Below are positions 15,898-24,457 of a stretch of DNA of 64,000 nt, in pieces (the stretch's first letter is position 1; each line of letters starts with the position of its first letter). The position numbers were made by a program, and so were the translations under genes. Origin of the DNA: JACCVL01 sp963704295 (lineage in GTDB: Bacteria; Actinomycetota; Actinomycetes; Propionibacteriales; Nocardioidaceae); the NCBI GenBank assembly GCA_963704295.1, contig OY969884.1:62001-126000 (forward strand), given 5' to 3'. Below the pieces are notes generated by a model. That model was not told the origin of the DNA, searched no databases, and saw only the letters and a program-made list of their open reading frames with translations.

Positions 15898-18800
15898 CCA
15901 CTCGAGGTGACGGTCACGCGCAGGGTGACGCCTGCGGCGGAGCTGGATGCCTCGACCCGCAGCAGGCGCTTGCCGCCGTCGTATTCGGCGCGGGAGATGG
16001 TCACGCTGTCCGTCGGCGGCGGTGGCTGTGCCGGAGTCACGGTGAGCGTGGCCGTGCGGTTGGTGGCGCCCAGAGTCGCCGTGATCGTGGCGGTGGTCTC
16101 AGCGGTCACGCTCGACGTCGTGATCGTGAACGTGCGGTTGGTCGATCCGGCAGCGACGGTCACGCTCGGCGGGACCGTGACGACGGAACTGTCGTCGGAC
16201 AGGTTCACGGTGGTGCCGCCGGACGACGCGGGGACGGACAGGGTGACGGTTCCGGTCGAGGTCTCCCCTCCGTTCACGGTCGCCGGGGCGAGGGCGAGCG
16301 GTGAGAGGGACGGACCGCCAGCTGCGGTCACGGACAACGTCGCCGTTCGAGCCGCCCCGCCGGCAGCGGCAGAGATCGTCACCGTCGCGTTCGCCGTGAC
16401 GTTCGCCGTCGTGACGGTGAACGTCGCGGTGGTCTGGCCGGCGGGGACGACCACGGTGCTTGGCACGGTGGCGACTCCGGTGTTGCTGCTCGACAGCGAC
16501 ACCGACGTTCCACCGCTGGGAGCGCTGCTGGTGAGGGTGACGAGTCCGGTGGACGTTTCGCCGGCGGTGACGGTCGCGGGCGACAGCCCGAGCGAGGTGA
16601 CCGACGGGGGTGTGGGGGGTGGCGGTGGCGTGGATCCAGCCACCGGGTAGGTGGCCGTCAACGTGTACGAGGTGTCGCGCCGGGTGGTGTTGCTGACTTC
16701 GATCCGGTGCTGGCCGGTCGCGGCGGTCGCGTAGGACCGGACCTTCGGCCGGTCGGTCGATGTGTCCGCGAGAAGCACCTGGCCCGCCGGATCGAGTGCT
16801 CTCAGCGTCACCCGCGCTCGGGCATCGGCCCAATTGAGATTGAGCTGCACCGTTCCGGCCGCTCCTACTGCGATCGCGTGTCCAATGGTCTGGTTGCGAC
16901 CCAGCTGGCCCGAGAACGTGCGCGTCTCTGTCCCCGCCGGAGGTGGTGGTGGTGGCGCGGAACCGTCCGGGTTGAGCCGGACCACGAAGGCGTCCCCCCA
17001 GAAGATCGCTGGGTCGCCCCCGAAGCTGGTGTCGAGAGATCCCGCGGTCACCGGGAAGTCGGCCGAGTAGGTCGTCCCGACCACGACGACCGCCCCCGTT
17101 GTGTCCAGCGCGACGGCGCTGCCGGGGTCGGCCTGAGTGCCACCCAGGAAGGTGGCGAAGAGCAGGTCAGAGCCGGCGCCGTCCAGGCGCGCCAGCCAGG
17201 CGTCGGTGCTGCCGCTGTTGGTTCTCGAGATGGCGTCCGCAGTCGTTGGGGCGCCTGCACTGGCGGCTCCGACTACCCAGGCCCCTCCGGTGGCCGTCAC
17301 GGCAACATCTGCCGCCCCGCCGCCGCCGAGGAAGGTCGAGTAAGACAGGTTCGCGCCGGAGGAGCTGAGCCTGGTGACGAACGACTCGCTCGTCCCGGTG
17401 AACGAGGTGTCGTAGGCGCCTGTGGTGGTGTCGAAGTCCGCGGACAAGGTTCCGCCGACCACGTACGGGTTCTCTGCCGCGTCTAGCGCGAGTCCTTGGG
17501 CGAAGTCGCGGCCGGTACCGCCGATGAACGTCGAGAAGGTGAGCGGGGCGCCTCCGGTCGGCGACAGTCTGGTCACGAAGACCTCGAAGAGGTCGATGGT
17601 CGCGCCACCGCTGTGGCCCGTCTGGAAGGCGCCGGCGGTGGTAGGGAAGTCAGTCGATCGCGTGGACCCGGCGAGGACGACGTCCCCGGACGCGGCCAAG
17701 GCGATTCCGTCGGTGGTCTCGTTGTCCGCGCCGCCCAGGTAGGTGGAGTAGAGGACTCCCGAGCCCGCGGTGTTCAGCTTGGTCAGGAACCCGTCGAACC
17801 CACCTGCCCGTGCTGACTGGAACGCGCCGGGGGTGGTCGGGAAGTTCGTGGAGATCGTCCGGCCCGAGACGAGCGCGTTCCCGGAGCTGTCGACCGCGAT
17901 GTTGTCGGCGTCGTCGAAGTTCGTCCCCCCGAGGAACGTGGAGTAGACAAGCTGGCCGGACGGTCCGAGCTTGGCGACGAAGCCGTCGGTGGCATCGTCC
18001 CGCGTCTCGATGGGCTCGACGTTGATGCTGGTCTGGAACGCTCCCTGTGTGGTGGGGAAGTTGCTCGACGTGGTCTGGCCGGCGACGTAGGCGTTCCCAC
18101 CGGCGTCGACGGTGATCGCTCGACCGTGCTCGATCGGGTCGCCTGCGCCTCGCCGCAGCGCGGTGGGCGTGCCACCGAGGTAGGTGGCGTAAGCCAGCCC
18201 GGAACCGTCGGGCGTCAGCTTCGCCACGAACGCGTCCACCACGCCGCCGTTGAAGGTCCGGTCGACCGCACCGGCGGTGGTGGGGAAGTTGTCAGACTGG
18301 GTGGTGCCGGTCAGGTAGACGTTCCCGGAGCCGTCGACCGCGACGTCGGCGCCGAGCTCGTGACTCGAGCCACCCAGGAACGTCGCGTAGTCGATCGCCG
18401 GGTCGATGACCAGCGGCCGGGAGGGGTCGTAGCCGCCCAGTGTGAACCCGTATTCTTGGCCGTCGTCTCCCACCCGGTAGGCACTCGAGACGACGACCCT
18501 CTCGTGGTCGACGGTCTGGTAGGCGAGGGGTGCGGCATCGCGCAGGATTCCGGCCGAGGTCCGCACCGACAACGCACCGTCGTCGGCGACCCGGAGCCCA
18601 CGGGCGCCGACGTACGCCAAGGCGATCTGGTCGGGTCGGGATCCCGGAGCCACGTGGAACTCGTACTTGAGCTGACCCTGCCCACCGCGCACGAGCAGGT
18701 CGATGCCCGGCCACAGGTTGCGGTAGGCGACCTCGTTGTGCGCGGCCAGGCCGGTGTGCCACGCGGCGGGATCGTTCCCGCGGAGGTAGTTGACCCGCGC

Positions 18801-19175
18801 CGGCGACGGGTCGGTGCCCTCGATCACGGTTTTAGGGTCGGCACCGATAAAGCGCAGCCCCAGCCGCAGAGCAGCGGTCTTCATCCGCAGGGTCATCGAC
18901 AGCTGTTTCGGGGTCAGCGCAAACGCGTAGCGCGCCCCGGAAGCGTGGAAACGGACCGCGTCGTCGTACTGACCGGCGTTCTCCACGAACAGCGGCGGCA
19001 GGTCGACGAAGCCGGCGAGCGGAGCGCTGCTCGCCCGGTCGGGGCTGGCAGGTCTCGGCGGTGCCGCAGCCGCCGTCGTCGGCCCGGCGCCTGGGAGGAG
19101 AAGGGACAGGACTACAACAACGAACGCCATGAGAGAGGTCGAAAGGACTCCACGGTGTGCCGGGGGGTTCGGCAT
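15777..19175 (-). CDS. Secreted SBBP-repeat beta-propeller protein with Ig-like tail
   Basis: 1132 residues. A signal peptide (about residues 12-38, LMAFVVVVLSLLLPGAG), an N-terminal domain of SBBP proteins (FVENAGQYDDAVRFHA to LVIDPAIDYATFLGG), then about seven SBBP repeats of some 50-60 residues (YSTYLGG / VDSSGNALVSG / TNFPTTPGAFQ pattern, about 265-730). These are followed by a PPPPPP linker, a pre-peptidase-C-like beta domain (about 740-850) and two Ig-like calx-beta-type domains with VTAGETSTG and VNGGETSTG. Expected to be surface or extracellular; function unknown. ATG with GGAGC upstream. Its 3' end overlaps the convergent gene. Confidence 0.88.
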   Translation of the reverse strand: MPNPPAHRGVLSTSLMAFVVVVLSLLLPGAGPTTAAAAPPRPASPDRASSAPLAGFVDLPPLFVENAGQYDDAVRFHASGARYAFALTPKQLSMTLRMKTAALRLGLRFIGADPKTVIEGTDPSPARVNYLRGNDPAAWHTGLAAHNEVAYRNLWPGIDLLVRGGQGQLKYEFHVAPGSRPDQIALAYVGARGLRVADDGALSVRTSAGILRDAAPLAYQTVDHERVVVSSAYRVGDDGQEYGFTLGGYDPSRPLVIDPAIDYATFLGGSSHELGADVAVDGSGNVYLTGTTQSDNFPTTAGAVDRTFNGGVVDAFVAKLTPDGSGLAYATYLGGTPTALRRGAGDPIEHGRAITVDAGGNAYVAGQTTSSNFPTTQGAFQTSINVEPIETRDDATDGFVAKLGPSGQLVYSTFLGGTNFDDADNIAVDSSGNALVSGRTISTNFPTTPGAFQSARAGGFDGFLTKLNTAGSGVLYSTYLGGADNETTDGIALAASGDVVLAGSTRSTDFPTTAGAFQTGHSGGATIDLFEVFVTRLSPTGGAPLTFSTFIGGTGRDFAQGLALDAAENPYVVGGTLSADFDTTTGAYDTSFTGTSESFVTRLSSSGANLSYSTFLGGGGAADVAVTATGGAWVVGAASAGAPTTADAISRTNSGSTDAWLARLDGAGSDLLFATFLGGTQADPGSAVALDTTGAVVVVGTTYSADFPVTAGSLDTSFGGDPAIFWGDAFVVRLNPDGSAPPPPPPAGTETRTFSGQLGRNQTIGHAIAVGAAGTVQLNLNWADARARVTLRALDPAGQVLLADTSTDRPKVRSYATAATGQHRIEVSNTTRRDTSYTLTATYPVAGSTPPPPPTPPSVTSLGLSPATVTAGETSTGLVTLTSSAPSGGTSVSLSSSNTGVATVPSTVVVPAGQTTATFTVTTANVTANATVTISAAAGGAARTATLSVTAAGGPSLSPLALAPATVNGGETSTGTVTLSVPASSGGTTVNLSDDSSVVTVPPSVTVAAGSTNRTFTITTSSVTAETTATITATLGATNRTATLTVTPAQPPPPTDSVTISRAEYDGGKRLLRVEASSSAAGVTLRVTVTSSGQLIGTLSGGRGEFSLPTNPQNITVTSSQGGTATRNVILK

Positions 19176-19370
19176 GCTGCGCTCCGGTCTGATCAGGTCA
19201 GCGTCGCGCCACGCTGCCCCGAGTCACCGCGGACTCCGCTCTCGTTGCGACCCGATCCTTGACCTCGTCCAACGCGGGGTCAATGCGACCTTGGTCCTAG
19301 TACTTCTCCGGAGCCCGTCGCCCTTGTTGGGCTGGCGCTCACGGTCACCGGGGGCGCGGCGCGAGGACGC

Positions 19371-19790
19371 TCACCCGTCGTGCAACCACGGCGTGACGCA
19401 GACGCCGACCAGCAGCCCGTCGGCGGCCTGGAAGCGGGCGACGACCTGGCCCCACGGCTCGGTGCGGGTGGTGTGCACCGGGTGGAAGCCCCGGTCGACG
19501 AGCTCCCTCGCGGCGCTGTCGACGTCGCCGACCTCGAACTCGATGGTGGCCTGGGGTACGGGGTGGGTGTCCGGCCACGTCGGCCGTCCGAAGCAGGCCT
19601 GGGCGGCCTCCGTCAGCGGCCATACGCCGAAGTGCTTGGCGCCTGGTATCTCCTCGGAGTAGAGGTAGTCGGAGCCCTCGACACTGTCCGGTGGCCGGAG
19701 TGGCAGGCCGAATGTGTCCACGAGCAAGCGCCTGTCACTCGTCACGTCCGAGGTGATGACCGCAAAGCCTGCGATGAAGCGAACGTCCAT
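19371..19790 (-). CDS. Glyoxalase/VOC-family protein
   Basis: 139 residues with the paired beta-alpha-beta-beta-beta layout of vicinal oxygen chelate proteins: MDVRFIAGFAVITSDV, LVDTFGLPLRPP, KHFGVWPLTEAAQACFG, then ATIEFEVGDVDSAARELVDRG and a final WGQVVARFQAADGLLVGVC. The glutamate of TIEFEV and the aromatic residues fit the family, but no specific substrate can be named. The ATG at 19790 is chosen because upstream in-frame sequence is Arg-rich and unlike the family. Confidence 0.85.
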   Translation of the reverse strand: MDVRFIAGFAVITSDVTSDRRLLVDTFGLPLRPPDSVEGSDYLYSEEIPGAKHFGVWPLTEAAQACFGRPTWPDTHPVPQATIEFEVGDVDSAARELVDRGFHPVHTTRTEPWGQVVARFQAADGLLVGVCVTPWLHDG

Positions 19791-19899
19791 GCCAGCAGTA
19801 TCGGCCTCGACCGGCCACGAGAGAACCCGCAGCCATCCCGGGTTTCTCTTCCGGTCACCACCAGATCCCCGCTTCCTGGCATGTCGCCAGCGGACCCCG

Positions 19900-20267
19900 T
19901 CAGGTGCCCCTGGTGACACGGCCCAGCAGCCGTCGCGTCACTGCCCGGTGGATCGGTGCGATCCCGCTCCAAACAGTGCGGGCGCCGACCCGGTCGAACC
20001 GCACCAGCGTTGTGACCACGACCAGATTCGACCGGCAGGAGACCACAACCCGCGGCGTGAGCATTCCGCCGTCAACACCAAGGACCAGGTGTTCGGCTCG
20101 TTTCGCATGATCGTCCAGCGCAGCACCTGCTCCGGCGACCCGGATGGCACGAGCTGCAGCCCCAGGGCTCGATGCGCACCGTGGATAGTCCCGCGGATCG
20201 CGTAGTGCACCGGGCTGAGGCTGGCGAGCTGTCTGACGTCCGCCGCTACCGGGATCGGTCGCACCAC
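19900..20267 (-). pseudogene. DUF2867-like protein remnant, frameshifted
   Basis: From a GTG near 20267 the frame gives RPIPVAADVRQLASLSPVHYA and RWTIMRNEPNTWSLVLTAE. It breaks near 20050-20070, and the next frame continues TPRVVVSCRSNLVVVTTLVRFDRVGART and IAPIHRAVTRRLLGR to the stop 19900-19902. The C-terminal half resembles DUF2867 proteins (strand-strand-helix with API/GPIHR). The middle of the usual domain appears shortened. Family assignment is tentative. Confidence 0.5.
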
Positions 20268-20439
20268 GACGACCCCCTTCGTGGATCGTGCGCGGAACCT
20301 ACTACGGGTGAGCGGGCGGGCCCCACCCGGCAACTCACGAACCGGCCTTATGGTGCCGGTGGACCCGGTCGCACGGGTTTCCCGCAGGCACCCAGCCGTC
20401 GCGATGAGACCCTGCCCACGACCACCGAATGGAGAACCG

Positions 20440-20724
20440 ATGCCCGCGGACCGTGACCTCGAGATTCGCCTCGGCCGCGACGAGCTCGTCATCGATAGCC
20501 GCTACGAGGCGCTGAGCATCGGCAACGACGTGCTGATCGCCGTGTGGTTCATCGCCGGCAGCATCCTGTTCTTCTGGCCGTCCACGACATTCGCGGCCAC
20601 GTGTCTGTTCCTGCTCGGAAGCATCGAGCTCCTGATCAGGCCGACGATCCGACTGACCCGGATGTTCCATCTCCGTCGCATCCGCGGCGGAGATCTGCAT
20701 GCCCATTCCAGCTTCGACTACTGA
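20440..20724 (+). CDS. YrhK-like domain membrane protein
   Basis: 94 residues. A polar N-terminus (IRLGRDELVIDSRYEALSIGND) is followed by two hydrophobic helices (VLIAVWFIAGSILFFWPS and FAATCLFLLGSIELLIRP) and RLTRMFHLRRI, the pattern of YrhK-domain proteins. The role of the family is unknown. ATG with GGAG about 6 bases upstream. It lies alone between a decayed minus-strand gene and the antiporter. Confidence 0.78.
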   Translation: MPADRDLEIRLGRDELVIDSRYEALSIGNDVLIAVWFIAGSILFFWPSTTFAATCLFLLGSIELLIRPTIRLTRMFHLRRIRGGDLHAHSSFDY

Positions 20725-20826
20725 TCACCGCTCTCGACTGAGTCTCCCGCCGGCGGTGCACCCGCTTGGGAGCACGGTCTCGTCGTCAGCCGTGCGCGAT
20801 GATGGTCACGGAGAGGGTGGGCGTTG

Positions 20827-22080
<1,254 letters not shown>

Positions 22081-22277
22081 TCACCAGGCCCGGCATCTCG
22101 CCGGCAGGCAGTTCCGCCTGGCTCCAGCGTCTGGCCGTATCGCCAGATACCCGCGCCAAGCACCCCATAACGATCACCGGCCGGGCTGCCGGCCTGGCCT
22201 CCGGCCAACCCGGGGGGGCTAGCATCGATGTGTCGCGTGAACGCGCGGCGAGACCATCTCCCTTTGGGGGAACCCTG

Positions 22278-23216
22278 ATGGTGACTCACGTCCCGCAGGG
22301 GACGGTGGGTTTGGCCCCCTCGGCCCCGGCCGTGGGGGATGAGCTGGCCAAGGCCCCCACCGGTGTCGCCGGGCTCGACGAGGTGACCGGAGGAGGGCTT
22401 CCGCGTGGCCGGCCCACCCTCGTGTGCGGCCCGGCCGGCTGCGGGAAGACCCTGCTGGGAATGGAGTTCCTGGTCCGCGGGATCACTGACTTCGGGGAAC
22501 CCGGCGTGTTCCTCTCCTTCGAGGAGAGTGTCGACGAGCTCGTCCAGAATGTCGCCTCACTGGGCTTCGACGTCCAGCAGTTGCAGGACGACGGCCTCCT
22601 GGTGATGGACAACGTCGCCCTGGTCCACGGGGACCTGGAGGAGGCAGGTGCCTGGGACCTCGACGGGCTGTTCATTCGACTCGGAGCCGCCATCGACGAG
22701 GTCGGCGCCACCCGCGTCGTTCTCGACACGATCGAGACGCTGTTCGGGGTCTTCACCGATGCGTCACTCCTTCGCTCGGAGCTGCGGCGGCTCTTCAGCT
22801 GGCTCAAGGCACGTGGGGTCACGGCGGTGATCACCGGCGAGCGCGGCGAGGGGGCGCTCACCCGACACGGCATCGAGGAGTACGTCTCCGACTGCGTGAT
22901 CGTGCTCGACCACCGGGTCAGTGACCAGATGTCCACGCGGCGACTGCGGATCCTTAAGTACCGCGGCTCGCTGCACGGGACCAACGAGTACCCCTACCTC
23001 ATCGGGCGCCGCGGGGATGACGGTGTTGCCGATCACCTCACTGGGCCTCCAGCACACCGTGTCGAGCGAGCGGGTGTCGAGTGGGGTGCCGGGGCTCGAC
23101 ACCATGCTCGGCGGCGGTGTCTTCCGTGGCAGCTCGGTTCTCTTCAGCGGCACCGCCGGCACCGGGAAGTCCACCCTGGCGGCGCAGTTCTCCGCGGCCG
23201 CCTGCGCTCGCGGTGA
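22278..23216 (+). CDS. kaiC: Circadian clock protein KaiC, first (CI) ATPase half; frame shifts at 23013-23016
   Basis: KaiC is a RecA-type double-domain ATPase. This frame gives the CI domain: Walker A GPAGCGKT (residues 51-58), the catalytic Glu pair in FLSFEES (82-83) and the Walker B-like strand TRVVLDTIETLFG. The CI domain ends with RRLRILKYRGSLHG and YPYLIGRRG at about residue 246. After a GGGG run (23013-23016) this frame runs into 66 unrelated Arg-rich residues, while the second ATPase domain continues one base over (see 23017-23754). Dropping one G restores a 491-residue KaiC. ATG with a G-rich SD. First gene of a kaiC-kaiB-kaiB-GGDEF/EAL operon; no kaiA is seen. Confidence 0.9.
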   Translation: MVTHVPQGTVGLAPSAPAVGDELAKAPTGVAGLDEVTGGGLPRGRPTLVCGPAGCGKTLLGMEFLVRGITDFGEPGVFLSFEESVDELVQNVASLGFDVQQLQDDGLLVMDNVALVHGDLEEAGAWDLDGLFIRLGAAIDEVGATRVVLDTIETLFGVFTDASLLRSELRRLFSWLKARGVTAVITGERGEGALTRHGIEEYVSDCVIVLDHRVSDQMSTRRLRILKYRGSLHGTNEYPYLIGRRGDDGVADHLTGPPAHRVERAGVEWGAGARHHARRRCLPWQLGSLQRHRRHREVHPGGAVLRGRLRSR

Positions 23217-23754
23217 GCGCGCGCTCTTCTTCGCCTTCGAGGAGTCGGCCGCCCAGATCGTCCGAAACATGCTGTCGGCAGGCATCGACCTGGCCCCCTG
23301 GGTCGAGAGCGGACTGCTCGAGTTCCGCTGCATCCGGCCCAGCCTGTTCGGGCTTGAGGCGCACCTGGCTTCCATCCAGGAGCGGGTTACCGACTTCGCC
23401 CCGGATATCGTCGTCATCGACCCGATCTCGGACCTGCTGCACGCCGGCAGGGGCACTGAGGTGACCGCAATGCTCACGCGCCAGGTGGACTACCTCAAGA
23501 CCAGGGGAGTGACCGCGTTCTTCACCAGCCTCGAAACCGGCTTTACCACCGTCGCCGCCGAGCAGTACGTCGGGAGTTTGATCGACACCTGGATCGTCAC
23601 CCAGCTGGCTGAACAGGGAGGTGTCCGCCGTCGCGAGATCTACGTCCTCAAGTCGCGGGGCTCGGCGCACTCGCAGGAGACCCGTCGCATGGGGATGAGC
23701 GATCGCGGAGTGCAGATCGCCGGGGTCCACGACGGGGATGGGGACACGGCATGA
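23017..23754 (+). CDS. kaiC: Circadian clock protein KaiC, second (CII) ATPase half
   Basis: 245 residues in the frame one base beyond the CI half, starting at an ATG that immediately follows the GGGG run. It holds Walker A GTAGTGKST (45-53), the Glu pair in FFAFEES (75-76), the Walker B strand DIVVIDPISDLL and the C-terminal core YVLKSRGSAHS. Where cyanobacterial KaiC has its Ser431-Thr432 phosphosites, this protein reads Gly-Ser in YVGSLIDTW. It ends soon after SDRGVQI, lacking the KaiA-binding tail. It could be translated separately, but homology says it is the second half of one KaiC. Its stop overlaps the kaiB start (ATGA). Confidence 0.9.
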   Translation: MTVLPITSLGLQHTVSSERVSSGVPGLDTMLGGGVFRGSSVLFSGTAGTGKSTLAAQFSAAACARGERALFFAFEESAAQIVRNMLSAGIDLAPWVESGLLEFRCIRPSLFGLEAHLASIQERVTDFAPDIVVIDPISDLLHAGRGTEVTAMLTRQVDYLKTRGVTAFFTSLETGFTTVAAEQYVGSLIDTWIVTQLAEQGGVRRREIYVLKSRGSAHSQETRRMGMSDRGVQIAGVHDGDGDTA

Positions 23755-24107
23755 CCGGTCCCCGGGATGTCCCACCGCCGGCCGGTCGCGTCCTGCACGC
23801 GGACGCCGATGTCGCCGACTCCGACCCTGATATCTGGCACCTGCGGCTGTACGTCGCCGGCTCGTCACCGAACTCCATCGCCGCGTTCGCCAACCTGGAA
23901 CGAATCTGCGAGGAGCACCTGTCCGGCCGGTACGACATCGAGATCATCGACCTGTTGGAGCACCCCAAGCTCGCCCGGGGCCAGGAGATCATTGCGATCC
24001 CGACGCTGGTGCGGCGGCTACCCGAACCCCTGCGCAAGATCATCGGCGACCTCTCCGACACCGACCGCGTGCTGGTCGGGCTTCAGATCGTTCCAAAGCA
24101 GGCGTGA
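23751..24107 (+). CDS. kaiB: Circadian clock protein KaiB
   Basis: 118 residues. After a 28-residue polar leader the KaiB thioredoxin-like domain is clear: LRLYVAGSSPNSIAAFANL, then EIIDLLEHPKLARGQEI, then IPTLVRRLPEPLRKIIGDLS. In cyanobacteria KaiB changes fold and binds the KaiC CI ring, resetting its phosphorylation cycle. The AGxxPNS, PTL and GDLS motifs are all kept, so binding to the adjacent KaiC is likely. ATG overlaps the kaiC stop and its stop overlaps the next gene, so KaiC and both KaiBs should be made together. Confidence 0.95.
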   Translation: MTGPRDVPPPAGRVLHADADVADSDPDIWHLRLYVAGSSPNSIAAFANLERICEEHLSGRYDIEIIDLLEHPKLARGQEIIAIPTLVRRLPEPLRKIIGDLSDTDRVLVGLQIVPKQA

Positions 24108-24457
24108 TGGCCGGGGAGCACAGTAGCCAACGGCTGGGACGTCAGCCGGACGAGCCGGCTACGTTCGAGCTCACGCTGTTCGTCAACGGAGCATCCAGCT
24201 TGTCGAGGCGCGCGGTGGGTGACGTCCATGCGATGTGCGAGCAGCATCTGGCCGGTCGTTACCGACTCGAGGTCGTGGACATCAACTGCGACGCCGCGTC
24301 GACGACGTCGAACCGGGTGCAGGCCGTCCCCACCTTGATCAAACGACTTCCCGCGCCTCGTCGTCGTATCGTCGGTGACCTGTCGAACTCTCGCCGGGTC
24401 TTCGCCGCCCTGCAGCTCGAGCCCGAGACCGGCGTGGGCGACGGCGAGCCGGACTGA
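24107..24457 (+). CDS. Second, divergent KaiB-like protein
   Basis: 116 residues with the same KaiB-type domain as its neighbour (ELTLFVNGASSLSRRAVGDV, LEVVDINCDAAST, VPTLIKRLPAPRRRIVGDLS). The N-terminal AGxxPNS motif is replaced by NGASSLS and the linker after VVDI differs. The C-terminal PTL/RRIVGDLS half is well kept. ATG overlaps the first kaiB stop (TGATG); a GTG three bases earlier is possible. Its stop overlaps the GGDEF/EAL start. It may be a KaiB specialised for a different KaiC state or partner; that is inference. Confidence 0.9.
   Translation: MAGEHSSQRLGRQPDEPATFELTLFVNGASSLSRRAVGDVHAMCEQHLAGRYRLEVVDINCDAASTTSNRVQAVPTLIKRLPAPRRRIVGDLSNSRRVFAALQLEPETGVGDGEPD

Noticed and set aside
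15777..19175. CRISPR-like array suggested by regular repeats
   Set aside because: The periodicity is of about 150-180 bases, follows codons and encodes SBBP repeats; there are no short spaced repeats in the window.
22081..22277. A kaiA gene upstream of kaiC
   Set aside because: No open frame with KaiA features lies here or elsewhere in the window.
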